In this document: positions 17,808 through 26,559 of the stretch, piece after piece
Layout of the letters: each line of letters begins with the position of its first letter
Numbering within the stretch: the stretch's first letter is position 1
Assembly (NCBI GenBank): GCA_002686885.1
Contig: NYYT01000052.1
Location: 41,534-75,894 of the forward strand
Direction of reading: 5' to 3'
From: Pedosphaera sp.
Lineage (GTDB): Bacteria; Verrucomicrobiota; Verrucomicrobiia; Limisphaerales; AAA164-E04
Length of the DNA stretch: 34,361 nucleotides
Position numbers and translations under genes: made by a program
The notes under the pieces: model-generated
The model's database searches: none
What the model was told of the DNA's origin: nothing
Seen by the model: the letters and a program-made list of their open reading frames with translations, nothing else

Positions 17808-19004
17808 TTACTCGGCTTCGGGCAATCGAGCCTCGGCATTCAGTGCCTCCGAGAGACGATAGCCATCATAGCCTGCCAATTCCATGTAGGCTTCCCCGAC
17901 CACTTGATTGGAGGCATCACGGATTTCACAGGCGCCCTCCCAGTAGGTGACTCCGCTGATGCGCCCGATCATTTCCTGACCATCGAATAATGGGACAACA
18001 CGGTAGGACTCTTTTGCTGATCCTTTGCTCGAGGGAAGGTGAAGTTCCCATTCCACCGGGTAGGTGATGAGGGTTTCAGGGCTTCTCCAGAATCTCACGG
18101 GTTGCCACATGTCATCGCTGAGTGCTTGCTGAGTCAATGTTCCCTCAGGGTCGACCCAAGCAAGCGTGGATGCGGGGTCCGTCTTGCCTGCTTCGGTGCG
18201 CATGCGGTAGGCCATGAGATCCCTGCCATTGTGAAAACGAATACTGATCCAATCCCACCCGACTTGTCCTTCTCCCAGTTGATTGCTGCTGACTTCATGA
18301 TCCATCCAGGATTCGCCTTCAACTGATAAGTTCCCTTCAGCACATTGCAGGGTTCCAGAGGTTTTCATGCGGGTGAACGTCATGTAGTAACTCGCGGCGT
18401 TGGGCCCCTCTCCTTTTTTGGAATACCCCTGATCTCCAAACAAGGTGATGGGTTTGCGTGGGCGAAGATCGAACTCGAAGGCCGCCTCCGAGAGAATGGT
18501 TCCTTTCAATTTGAAGCATTCGCCTTGCGAATCTTCCGTTCGTTCGAATGTCCAATTGCCATGTCGCAAGGCGAGGTTGTTTGGCGTTGCTGAGGCGAGG
18601 GGAGATCGATTGAGTCGTTCCTGATGCAAAAAACGTTTGTTCTGCAAATCCAACAAAGCCATGTGGGCAAGAAACCAATCCCCGGAATCGGACTCTGATG
18701 GCTGGATCGATGGGGGTTGTTCAGCACCTGCAAAGCGAAAGAAGGTTGCCTGATAGCCAAAGCGACGTTTTTTTTGCCGGTCACGCAAGTGCCCTGTGAC
18801 ATACCACCATTCAATCTTGAATCCTGGATGGCTTCCATGGTCTGCGGGGAAGGAGAGCTTTCGGCCTGGTTCGACTCGTTCGAATGCTTCTCCCTGGTCG
18901 CATCGAGTATCCGATGGATAGCAGATGGCAAGGATAAGACCGGTGATGAGAGGGCCGACCTTGCAGGTCAAACCGTTTTGATTCCATGGAGCAAGCGGAT
19001 TCAT
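17808..19004 (-). CDS. AttH/CrtC-type lipocalin-like protein
   Basis: The 398-residue protein has a hydrophobic N-terminal segment (VGPLITGLILAICY) serving as a signal peptide or anchor, then the AttH/CrtC double-lipocalin fold: LSFPADHGSHPGFKIEWWYVTGHL, FGYQATFFRFA, ESWMDHEVSSNQLGEGQVGWDWISIRF (ESWMDHE then GWDWISI) and LMAYRMR. The family includes carotenoid 1,2-hydratase, but members next to a LolD/FtsX pair belong to the AttH type, presumed to bind or act on a hydrophobic envelope molecule. The start at 19004 is supported by AAAGAAGA upstream and by the ATGA overlap with the permease stop. The longer reading from 19133 lies inside the permease gene. A T9 run follows the stop on the minus strand, but I see no strong hairpin. 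Confidence 0.88.
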   Translation of the reverse strand: MNPLAPWNQNGLTCKVGPLITGLILAICYPSDTRCDQGEAFERVEPGRKLSFPADHGSHPGFKIEWWYVTGHLRDRQKKRRFGYQATFFRFAGAEQPPSIQPSESDSGDWFLAHMALLDLQNKRFLHQERLNRSPLASATPNNLALRHGNWTFERTEDSQGECFKLKGTILSEAAFEFDLRPRKPITLFGDQGYSKKGEGPNAASYYMTFTRMKTSGTLQCAEGNLSVEGESWMDHEVSSNQLGEGQVGWDWISIRFHNGRDLMAYRMRTEAGKTDPASTLAWVDPEGTLTQQALSDDMWQPVRFWRSPETLITYPVEWELHLPSSKGSAKESYRVVPLFDGQEMIGRISGVTYWEGACEIRDASNQVVGEAYMELAGYDGYRLSEALNAEARLPEAE

Positions 19005-21622
19005 TCTTCTTTGTGCATGCGTTGATTGGCGGACCACCAACCCATGGGGATGGTCGTCAGCCAGGTGACCAAGGTGAGACTGAGCCACAGTTTCACGTAG
19101 TGATACCCGGGAATGACCATCATCAGGGTCCAACCAAAGGATTGCTTGTTAATTACATGAACCAGAAGCCAGCCCAGCGAAATGGCAAGAAACAGACCAC
19201 CGACAAAGCCAACCCATGAGCAGAGCACGCTTTCCATGGCAATGGTCCGGGCCATTTGAAAACGTCCCATACCCAGGTGTTTGAGAATCTGAAATTCCAG
19301 ACGGCGTTCGTGCAGGGAAGTGTTGAGGGAGAGTATGAGTCCTACCAGAGCCACACCGATTGCCAGCCACTGAAGAACAACGGTCACAGAAAAAGTTTGT
19401 TGGAAAATATGGATGACTTCTGCGCGGAGTTTGGACTGTGTGCGGACTGCGATTCCTGGATGGTTCGATAATAATTCTGCACGAACCTCTTCAGGATCGA
19501 TCCCAGGCTTGAGGGTCAAGGCCACATTGATGGCGCGATCGTCCTCAAACCATTGGCTCAAATGGGATCGGCCGACGGCCAGGGTGCCGCGTTCATTGCC
19601 ATACTCAGCGAATACTCCAACGACCTGAACCGTGTGGCTGCCTGAAGGAGTGGGGATCTCCACACGATCCCCAAGATGCACGTCAAATCTGCTTTGAAAA
19701 CTTTCGCTGATGGCGGCTTGTGGAAAGGTTGCATTTCTTTCGCTTGATGATTTCTGCTCAGACGGTTTTTCCAGCCACATGGGGTAAGTCCATTGAAGCG
19801 GATCCTCCTGGGGCATACCCGTGAGAAAAGTGGGTTTGCCTTTCCACTGAATGGGAAACATCTGGCCTACTTCAGCTAATGAAACGGCTGGATGACTTAC
19901 CAGAGCGCTCCATGTTGTGCGCGCCATCCGGTTTTGGCTGCTGGCATTTCCGACACCCTTGCAGGCGATGTACAAGTCGGCCCGAAGTGAGTGAGAAATC
20001 CACTGTACCATGGTTTTTTCGAAACTTTTGATCATCAGTGCCATGCCCCCTGCCATGCCAATGGCGACTGCTAGGGCGGCAATACTCAACAAATGACGAC
20101 TCGATGGTCGTCTGGCCTGGCTGCTGGCAAAGAGCAAACCCGGAGAAGGACTCCAAGCCGATAAGCTCTGCCCTAAATAACGAAAGGCGGCGGGCAATAC
20201 AAGAGTGATGGCCAGTACCCAAAGCAGGGCTGCTGCATAACCACCCATCGGGATGGATTGTCCTCCCATGGACCATGCAGGCGACCGACTCAAAAGCCAT
20301 CCAATCAGGGCACAGAAGACACCTGTCAAGGGGCGGTTAAGGGCTTGGGAAGAACCTTCATAGCGGCTTTTTTTAAAGGTCTCGGCGGCCGGTGTGGTCG
20401 CCACGTGCCTGGAGGGAATCCAGCCTGCCAACATACTTGCAAGAACTCCAAGCATCATGGCCAGAGAGGCTTCCCCCCAGTGCCATTGAGCGGCGTCCTG
20501 AGTGCTCTTGACATACAGCGCATTGACCGTGGTTGCCACCGAACCCACAAGCCATTGAGCGGCTATCCACCCCATCAAGCAACCGATGAAGCTCCCGATC
20601 ATACCCAGAAATAAACTTTCCAGCAGCCATGCTGACTGAACAACGCGAGCCGATACACCGAGTGATTTCAGGGTGGCAACCTCCATTTGTCGCCGCGTGA
20701 CAGCGGCATCCAGACCTTGCAGGATGAGGTAAAGCCCGACCAGAAGAGCGAGTGCTGAAAGGATGGTCAAGTTGAGTCGAAAGGCCTGAGTCATCGTCGC
20801 TCGTGATTCAAAAGCCGACTGCGCTGTGTCCACGAGCCACCCCTTGCTTGGTTGCTGTAACATGGTTTGAGCTTGCTGGACCCAACCTTGCTTGAGCGGA
20901 CCGGGCGGTACGAAAAGCTCGATACGATCGAAGCTCTGGCCCGTGCCGAGCATTTTTTTCAGGGACACCAGGTCGGTGAAAAGAATCGAAGCAGGTTGGG
21001 AAACGCGAAACACCTGATCCGGAGCGACGTGCATGATCCTCAGGCTGCGGACTTGATCGTCAATGATCAGGCTGAGGGAATCGCCTCTCTGGAGTTGTTT
21101 CTTGCGAGCCAGTGCCTCACTGATGAGAACCCCTCCGTCAGCGGAGGGTGCCAAAGGGTCCGCAAGTGAGGTGTCTCCAAAGGAAGCTCGGGCCCGGTTT
21201 GCAAGGGCATCGGGATCGTGATAACTCAAATTGGCCAGCGCAAGGGTATCCAATCCCAACAAGGTGTATTGCTCAGTGACCAATCGATCCTGGTCTGGCA
21301 GATCCTCACTGGCCGTTGTTTCGGCTACCGGTACGAACACCACAGGGAGATCTCTCACCAGATCCTGGGCGAGCTGCAGTTGATCGGGTCGCATTCTCCC
21401 TGAGGGACTGGTCAGGATGAGGTCGGCTTGGATGCCAATGGAGCGATCAAAAAGCCCAAAACCGGTAATTGCTGCTCGATTGGCAAGGCGGATGGAATAA
21501 AAGGATGCGACGCCAATGGCGATGATGAGACAAAACAGGCTCGACACGATCGGGTGCCGGCATGCGTGGCGAAAGTGGACCTGCCACGCAATCAGTCGAA
21601 GGTGTTTGAACCATGGATTCAC
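19001..21622 (-). CDS. ABC transporter permease with two FtsX domains
   Basis: This 873-residue protein of the LolC/E-FtsX-MacB class has an N-terminal membrane helix (SLFCLIIAIGVASFY), a large periplasmic MacB-like domain (about 50-270), three helices around 280-390 (ILSALALLVGLYLIL; LFLGMIGSFIGCLMGW), further helices near 430-500, a second periplasmic domain (about 545-730), and a C-terminal FtsX domain (VTVVLQWLAIGVALVGLIL to the end). Such permeases drive lipoprotein or lipid extraction rather than classical transport. The start codon is GTG at 21622; no ATG fits. It begins 19 bp after the ATPase gene, and its stop overlaps the lipocalin start by 4 nt, so the three are probably co-translated. 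The fused two-domain form may replace separate AttF and AttG subunits. Confidence 0.92.
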   Translation of the reverse strand: MNPWFKHLRLIAWQVHFRHACRHPIVSSLFCLIIAIGVASFYSIRLANRAAITGFGLFDRSIGIQADLILTSPSGRMRPDQLQLAQDLVRDLPVVFVPVAETTASEDLPDQDRLVTEQYTLLGLDTLALANLSYHDPDALANRARASFGDTSLADPLAPSADGGVLISEALARKKQLQRGDSLSLIIDDQVRSLRIMHVAPDQVFRVSQPASILFTDLVSLKKMLGTGQSFDRIELFVPPGPLKQGWVQQAQTMLQQPSKGWLVDTAQSAFESRATMTQAFRLNLTILSALALLVGLYLILQGLDAAVTRRQMEVATLKSLGVSARVVQSAWLLESLFLGMIGSFIGCLMGWIAAQWLVGSVATTVNALYVKSTQDAAQWHWGEASLAMMLGVLASMLAGWIPSRHVATTPAAETFKKSRYEGSSQALNRPLTGVFCALIGWLLSRSPAWSMGGQSIPMGGYAAALLWVLAITLVLPAAFRYLGQSLSAWSPSPGLLFASSQARRPSSRHLLSIAALAVAIGMAGGMALMIKSFEKTMVQWISHSLRADLYIACKGVGNASSQNRMARTTWSALVSHPAVSLAEVGQMFPIQWKGKPTFLTGMPQEDPLQWTYPMWLEKPSEQKSSSERNATFPQAAISESFQSRFDVHLGDRVEIPTPSGSHTVQVVGVFAEYGNERGTLAVGRSHLSQWFEDDRAINVALTLKPGIDPEEVRAELLSNHPGIAVRTQSKLRAEVIHIFQQTFSVTVVLQWLAIGVALVGLILSLNTSLHERRLEFQILKHLGMGRFQMARTIAMESVLCSWVGFVGGLFLAISLGWLLVHVINKQSFGWTLMMVIPGYHYVKLWLSLTLVTWLTTIPMGWWSANQRMHKEE

Positions 21623-21641
21623 AGGCGATGGTAGAGCGCGC

Positions 21642-22337
21642 TCAGGAGTGAAGTTGACCGTCTTCCATGAACCAAAGGCTGCGACAAACCGCAGCTGCCT
21701 CTTTGCTGTGGGTCACCAGTATCAGGGTGCTGGATTGACGGGTGATCAGTTGTTGCATCAGCTCAAGAATGCTTTCTCCGTTTTTGCGGTCCAGGTTACC
21801 TGTCGGTTCATCTGCCAGCACCACTGAAGGCCTCATGATGAGTGCCCGAGCAATGGCCACCCTTTGTTGCTCGCCTCCACTGAGCTGGTTGGGGTAGGCC
21901 TGCGCCCGATGATCCATGGCCACAGCTTGCATCATTTCCTGGACGCGCTCGTTGCGTTCGGCGGCTGTGTGATCCTGCATCATCAACGGGAAGGCGATAT
22001 TCTCAGACACTGTCAGGGTGGGCAGTAGATAGAAGAATTGAAAAATGGAGGCGATTCGTTCCCTTCGAAGAGAGGCGATCGCCTCCTCTCCCATTTGCTG
22101 CAGATTGTTTCCCTCGAAAAGAAGACTTCCTTGATCGGCTCGATCCACGCCACCCAGACAGTGCAGAAGTGTGCTCTTTCCGGACCCAGAAGGCCCCATG
22201 ATGGCCACGCTCGAGCGAGGGAATACCTCGAGACAAACTTGGTCCAACACCTTATAGGCACCGTAAGATTTGGACAGGCCTTCCACCTGATAAATCATGG
22301 AGCTTTCATCCTTCGTTGGGCTGGAGTCGGATGTCAT
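21642..22337 (-). CDS. ABC transporter ATPase, LolD/MacB type
   Basis: The 231-residue ATPase has Walker [10 protein letters not shown], a Q-loop region ([17 protein letters not shown]), signature [15 protein letters not shown], Walker [13 protein letters not shown] and the switch His in LVTHS. The [15 protein letters not shown] pattern is characteristic of the LolD/MacB branch that partners FtsX-type permeases. It forms the motor for the permease directly downstream. ATG 22337 is the longest start; ATG 22298 ([13 protein letters not shown]) is an alternative that has AAGGA upstream and begins where the family usually does. Confidence 0.95.
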   Translation of the reverse strand: MTSDSSPTKDESSMIYQVEGLSKSYGAYKVLDQVCLEVFPRSSVAIMGPSGSGKSTLLHCLGGVDRADQGSLLFEGNNLQQMGEEAIASLRRERIASIFQFFYLLPTLTVSENIAFPLMMQDHTAAERNERVQEMMQAVAMDHRAQAYPNQLSGGEQQRVAIARALIMRPSVVLADEPTGNLDRKNGESILELMQQLITRQSSTLILVTHSKEAAAVCRSLWFMEDGQLHS

Positions 22338-22383
22338 GGAGAAGAATATGCCCTAATACGGTCCCACCGCAACGTTCTCACTA

Positions 22384-22418
22384 GAGTCTCCTCTGGGGCC
22401 GCTCGCCCTGGAGGACTC
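22384..22418. other. Hairpin between the Nudix and LolD genes
   Basis: GAGTCTCC (from 22384) can pair with GGAGGACTC (to 22418), allowing a one-base bulge, and an inner GGGG/CCC pairing extends the stem. The left part of the sequence lies after the Nudix stop codon. There is no T-run, so it is more likely an mRNA-processing or partial-termination structure than a full terminator. Confidence 0.4.
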
Positions 22419-22977
22419 AGATGGAGGGTAGGGTGGTGGTTCTTTGATAATGGGTCCACGCAACCACCACCAAGGCATGCTGAATCCTGCCCTGGCCGAT
22501 CCATTGGTGCATCTGATCGGATGTGGCAAGGATGGTTTCGATGTCCTCGGACGGGTCAAACTCTGTAGCATGTTTGAGCTCGCAACCTTCGATAAGGACG
22601 GTGTGACAATAATTTCCCTGTATGGCAGGGTTTGGCGCGATCTTTCCGATGACACGCGCTGATTGGCCTTGATAGCCGGTCTCTTCTCTCAATTCGCGAA
22701 TGGCGGTGAACTCGGGAGTGGGGTCTTCTGCGTCCATGACGCCCCCTGGAAATTCCAGATCCACCGTATCGGTTCCATGGCGATATTGACGCACCAGAAT
22801 CAATCGCTGATCGGTGGTGACAGCCACGATGTTCACCCAATCCGGGCAGTCCATGACATAAAAGTCATGGGCTTTTCCGGTGATCGGATGCAGTCTGGAA
22901 ACGGCACGAACTTTCGCAATGCGATAGTCTGCCAGTGGAGTGCTGGAGAGAGTTTTCCACGCTGGAATGTCTCTCAC
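22417..22977 (-). CDS. Nudix hydrolase, ADP-ribose pyrophosphatase-like
   Basis: Nudix enzymes cleave nucleoside diphosphate derivatives. Here the fold looks like the ADP-sugar pyrophosphatase branch: an N-terminal beta region (HDFYVMDCPDWVNIVAVT), LILVRQYRHGTDTVDLEFPGG, the Nudix box GGVMDAED then RELREETGY, and IAPNPAIQGNYCHTVLIEG. The box has one residue more than the GX5EX7REUXEEXGU consensus between the glycine and the REL segment. I prefer the GTG at 22977 (186 residues): it has AAAGGGA just upstream and overlaps the preceding stop as GTGA. ATG 23004 adds nine residues and overlaps the previous gene by 31 bp. It is part of the compact minus-strand run. Confidence 0.88.
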   Translation of the reverse strand: MRDIPAWKTLSSTPLADYRIAKVRAVSRLHPITGKAHDFYVMDCPDWVNIVAVTTDQRLILVRQYRHGTDTVDLEFPGGVMDAEDPTPEFTAIRELREETGYQGQSARVIGKIAPNPAIQGNYCHTVLIEGCELKHATEFDPSEDIETILATSDQMHQWIGQGRIQHALVVVAWTHYQRTTTLPSI

Positions 22978-23231
22978 TGGATCCCTTTTTCTTTGGCAGC
23001 CCATCCCTGCTTCATCAAATGGAGTAAGTGGGCCATGGCTTGATGGTAGGGTTGGGATTTCAGCTGGGCCAGCTGGCGCGCCCTTTTGTCAAGCTGCGCT
23101 GCCATTTCAACGCTTTTTTCAGCAGGGGCGCCCATGTTTTGGAGGATCACCTCAATAGCCTCCAAGGCAAGGGGCGACTCTTGATCGGTAGAGTCATCCT
23201 TCGAGAGGGCATGTTCCTCTTCGGCCTGCAA
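22974..23231 (-). CDS. Small conserved-looking hypothetical protein (85 aa)
   Basis: The product is acidic at the start (AEEEHALSKDDSTDQE) and helical afterwards, with a basic second half (KRARQLAQLKSQPYHQAMAHLLHLMKQ). There is no signal peptide or membrane segment, so it is cytosolic. I do not recognise it. It sits 2 nt after the cyclophilin stop and overlaps the Nudix start by 4 nt, which strongly supports it as a real, co-translated gene. A helical adaptor or regulatory partner is possible but unproven. Confidence 0.75.
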   Translation of the reverse strand: MQAEEEHALSKDDSTDQESPLALEAIEVILQNMGAPAEKSVEMAAQLDKRARQLAQLKSQPYHQAMAHLLHLMKQGWAAKEKGIQ

Positions 23232-23233
23232 AT

Positions 23234-23743
23234 TCAGTCTTCCTTGGCTCGGATGGTTTTGACTCCAACGCGGTTCTCGGGTTTGCTCATTTCCCCCCCG
23301 TTGCTCATCGACGTGGGAGTGTTGCCAATGGCTTCGAGTACCTCATCTCCCTCAATCAACTCACCAAAGCAGGTGTATTGGCGGTCCAGAAAGGTGGCAT
23401 CTCCCAGGCAGATGAAGAATTGGCTTCCCGCGGAGTCGGGATCTTGCGAGCGCGCCATCGAAAGCACGCCTCGAACGTGCGACCGATCATTAAATTCGGC
23501 CTTGATCTGATAGCCTGGGCCGCCTGTGCCCACATGGGGGTGATCTTCTTTACTGAGTGGATCGCCTCCTTGAATCATGAAACCGCGAACAATGCGATGA
23601 AAAGCCGTTCCATCGTAGAAACCTTCGCCAGCAAGCTTGATAAAATTTTCGACTGTTTTCGGAGCAACCTCAGGCCAGAGTTTCACGGTCATGCTCCCGG
23701 CATCGGTATCGATCACCACATGTGTTTCAGCGCTATCAGACAT
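23234..23743 (-). CDS. Peptidyl-prolyl cis-trans isomerase, cyclophilin type
   Basis: Cyclophilins speed proline isomerisation during folding. The 169-residue protein shows the family core: VVIDTDAGSMTVKLWPEVAPKTVENF (D-A-G, then APKTVENF), GFYDGTAFHRIVRGFMIQGGDP with the catalytic Arg in FHRI, GVLSMARSQDPDSAGSQFFICLGD, and a C-terminal RVGVKTIRA strand. It has no signal peptide, so it should be cytosolic. I start at ATG 23743, preceded by GGGGAT. A longer reading from 23848 adds 35 residues of no recognisable kind. It is the first gene of the minus-strand run ending in the lipocalin. Confidence 0.93.
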   Translation of the reverse strand: MSDSAETHVVIDTDAGSMTVKLWPEVAPKTVENFIKLAGEGFYDGTAFHRIVRGFMIQGGDPLSKEDHPHVGTGGPGYQIKAEFNDRSHVRGVLSMARSQDPDSAGSQFFICLGDATFLDRQYTCFGELIEGDEVLEAIGNTPTSMSNGGEMSKPENRVGVKTIRAKED

Positions 23744-23814
23744 ATCCCCAAAGGGTGACACTCCAATGAAGCTAATGCAAACCGGGAATGGTAAAAACTC
23801 CGCTTCCACCCTAA

Positions 23815-23839
23815 AACCCATGAGCGGCGCCCATGGGTT
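23815..23839. other. Inverted repeat in the cyclophilin/ftsK divergent region
   Basis: AACCCATG (23815-23822) and CATGGGTT (23832-23839) form an 8-bp inverted repeat in the 147-bp spacer between divergent genes. It could be an operator or an RNA hairpin; there is no T-run on either side. Confidence 0.4.
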
Positions 23840-23890
23840 CGCTCTCAAAATCTGTTTGTTCTCCTTCTGGTGCTCCCATACCCTTAGGGG

Positions 23891-26536
23891 ATGGCTCGAT
23901 CTCGGAGCACAAAAAACAAATCAAGTGCTGAATCCAGCGATGGTCAGCGCGATTGGGGGCAGGTTCTTGGGCTGGTCTATCTGGGGCTTGGGGTCCTGAT
24001 TTTCGTTGCTCTCCTAACCTATGATCGTTCGGATCTTTCCAGTAACACGGTGCCTCCCAATCCGGTGATTCAAAACTGGATCGGACCTTTCGGTGCGATT
24101 GTGGGCAAAGGATTGTTCTTCTTTTTTGGAGCCGCCGCCTACCTGGTTCCTACCATTTGCCTGGGTTTCGGCCTGGCTCATTTCGTACCATTTTTGATGT
24201 ATTTGATCCGTTCATGGCGGGCTCCAGGAGCTGCCATGGGACTCATGTTTTCAGTGATGGGAATGTTTGATTTGTATGATGCATCCCTTCAAAGCCTGAC
24301 TCAGGCTGTCATGGGCTCCTCCTCCGCTGGTGGGGTCGTGGGTCAGGTGCTCAATGATGCGTTCATCGTGAAATTCTTCGGTCGGCCTGGCGCTTTCATC
24401 ATCTACGCCACTGCCTACCTGGTGAGTCTGGTGGCCGTCACCAACATGGACATTGGTGCTTTTCTGATGGAGCGCTGGGAGCGCCTCAAAGATCGCCGTG
24501 ATCGATTGGATCCCGACGCATCCGAGGAAGAGAGAAAGATTCACCGTCAGGTGCGCAAGCTCGAACGCCAGGCTCGCAAGGAGTCCAAGCCGGTGGAAAG
24601 CGACGCCAATCCCTTCAGTGTGGGAGTGGATGGGATGCCTCTTCCAGAACCCACCGTCAGGGATTTGAGTGTGTCACAAGGCAAGGATAAGTCTTCAAAG
24701 AAAGCCAAGAAGCCTCGAAAAAACTCCAAGGAGGTGGATGGTGACCCTGCCATGATGCATGTGGGTGATGTCATTCATGCTGGAGAAGTCAAGGGAGCCA
24801 CTAAGGAGGATATTCTCGGCCAATCCAGCACGGTGGAGAAGGAAGGAATTGGCGAGAACATTCCTGAGGTGGAAGAACCTAGTGAGCCGGTCCTTCCGCC
24901 AGTCAAGGCTGTGACGATGCCTCACAAACCCTCTTCCAAGAAGCGGGCGCCCATTCGGGTTTCCACCCCACCGGTGATTGGCGATTATGACCTGCCGACT
25001 GTGGACTTTCTTCATGAACCCGATACCGAGCAAAAGCCGACGGATTCTAAGGAAGCACTCATGGCCAATGCCCGCCTGATGCAAACGACTCTGGGACAAT
25101 TTGGTATTGAGGTGTCGCTTGGGGACATCACCAAGGGCCCAACCATCACCCGCTACGAATTACATCCGGCACCGGGTATCAAACTGCAGAAAATTACCAA
25201 TCTGAGTAATAATATCTCAGCTTCTCTCAAGGCGGAACGTATCAACATCCTGGCTCCTATTCCTGGGAAAAGTTCGGTAGGGATCGAAGTGCCCAATGCC
25301 ACCAAGACCAAGGTGATCATGCGTGATCTGCTTGAATCCAGCGAATGGGAACAATCCAAGGCACGCATTCCGATCGTCCTTGGCAAGGATGTCTACGGAA
25401 AACCTGTTGTAGCCGACCTGGCGGAGATGCCACACTTGTTGATCGCCGGTTCCACAGGATCGGGCAAGTCGGTTTGCATCAATGCGATCATTGCCTCATT
25501 GCTTTTCCGGTTCTCCCCTGACGAGCTGCGATTGGTGATGATTGACCCGAAGGTAGTGGAGCTTCAGCAATACAACGTCCTGCCTCATTTGGTCGTGCCC
25601 GTCGTGACAGATCCCAAGAAAGTAGTCCTCGCTCTTCGATGGGTTGTGAACGAGATGGAAAAGCGTTATCAGATTTTTGCCAAGGCTGGCGTCAGAAATA
25701 TCGCCAGTTTCAACAGCCGCCCGAAGGAAAATTTACCCAAAGAGCAAGGTGAGTTGCCACTAGAATCAGAAGGTAACGATGAGGGTGTTGCTACCGAAAT
25801 CGATGAGAAAATTGTTGTTCCCAGAGAGGACGATATCGTCATTCCAGACAAGCTCAGCTACATCGTGGTGGTGATTGATGAGTTGGCGGATTTGATGATG
25901 GTGGCTCCATCGGATGTGGAAACAGCCATTGCCAGAATTACGCAGCTGGCTCGCGCCGCCGGCATTCATTGCATTGTCGCAACGCAACGGCCGAGCGTGA
26001 ACGTAATCACTGGTGTGATCAAAGCCAATATTCCTGCGCGTATTGCTTTCCAGGTAGCCTCCAAAATTGATAGTCGAACCATTCTCGATGCCATGGGGGC
26101 GGACAAGCTTCTTGGTAAGGGAGACATGCTGTATTTGCCACCAGGATCGGCCAAACTCATTCGAACTCAGGGGGTGCTGATCACGGATGAAGAAATTCAG
26201 AAAGTGGTCGATCATATCGGCGAACAAGGCAAACCCAGCTATGAAATGGAAATTCATGAAAAGCTGAACAAGCCTTCGATTTCCGGTGGTGAGAGCGAAT
26301 GCGACGAGGATGAGGAGCTCATCGAGAAATGTATCGAGGTCATTCGTTCTGAGCAGCGTGCCAGTGCCTCCTTGATGCAGCGTCGCTTGCGTCTTGGATA
26401 CAATCGTGCTTCCCGCATCATTGACGAGCTGGAGCGAAGAGGTGTCGTGGGGCCTGGAAAGGGAGCCGAGCCTCGCGAAATCCTTATTGACCTGGATGGT
26501 GGCGGCGCGGACGGCTCCGGGCAGTCTCTGGTGTGA
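23891..26536 (+). CDS. ftsK: DNA translocase FtsK/SpoIIIE
   Basis: FtsK pumps the chromosome terminus through the division septum. The 881-residue protein has four N-terminal membrane helices (about residues 18-40, 65-105, 112-130, 155-180), a charged Lys/Glu/Pro linker (about 190-370), the alpha/beta motor with HLLIAGSTGSGKS (Walker A 520-527) and VVVIDELADLMM (D663, E664), and the C-terminal gamma winged helix (LMQRRLRLGYNRASRIIDELERRG) that reads KOPS-like sites. An acidic insertion (about 620-650, rich in Glu and Asp) sits in the motor between QIFAKAGVRNI and Walker B. A ribosome site, TTAGGGG, lies directly before ATG 23891. The gene is transcribed divergently from the cyclophilin gene and convergently with the NYN gene. 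Confidence 0.96.
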   Translation: MARSRSTKNKSSAESSDGQRDWGQVLGLVYLGLGVLIFVALLTYDRSDLSSNTVPPNPVIQNWIGPFGAIVGKGLFFFFGAAAYLVPTICLGFGLAHFVPFLMYLIRSWRAPGAAMGLMFSVMGMFDLYDASLQSLTQAVMGSSSAGGVVGQVLNDAFIVKFFGRPGAFIIYATAYLVSLVAVTNMDIGAFLMERWERLKDRRDRLDPDASEEERKIHRQVRKLERQARKESKPVESDANPFSVGVDGMPLPEPTVRDLSVSQGKDKSSKKAKKPRKNSKEVDGDPAMMHVGDVIHAGEVKGATKEDILGQSSTVEKEGIGENIPEVEEPSEPVLPPVKAVTMPHKPSSKKRAPIRVSTPPVIGDYDLPTVDFLHEPDTEQKPTDSKEALMANARLMQTTLGQFGIEVSLGDITKGPTITRYELHPAPGIKLQKITNLSNNISASLKAERINILAPIPGKSSVGIEVPNATKTKVIMRDLLESSEWEQSKARIPIVLGKDVYGKPVVADLAEMPHLLIAGSTGSGKSVCINAIIASLLFRFSPDELRLVMIDPKVVELQQYNVLPHLVVPVVTDPKKVVLALRWVVNEMEKRYQIFAKAGVRNIASFNSRPKENLPKEQGELPLESEGNDEGVATEIDEKIVVPREDDIVIPDKLSYIVVVIDELADLMMVAPSDVETAIARITQLARAAGIHCIVATQRPSVNVITGVIKANIPARIAFQVASKIDSRTILDAMGADKLLGKGDMLYLPPGSAKLIRTQGVLITDEEIQKVVDHIGEQGKPSYEMEIHEKLNKPSISGGESECDEDEELIEKCIEVIRSEQRASASLMQRRLRLGYNRASRIIDELERRGVVGPGKGAEPREILIDLDGGGADGSGQSLV

Positions 26537-26559
26537 GACCACCTCGTAGACCTGAATGC

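Noticed and set aside
17808-19004. Annotation as carotenoid 1,2-hydratase (crtC)
   Set aside because: The fold is shared, but no carotenoid genes are nearby and the coupling to a LolD/FtsX transporter fits the AttH branch better.
25766-26542. A 258-codon minus-strand open frame opposite ftsK
   Set aside because: It is antisense to the conserved FtsK motor and gamma domain, with no recognisable motif.
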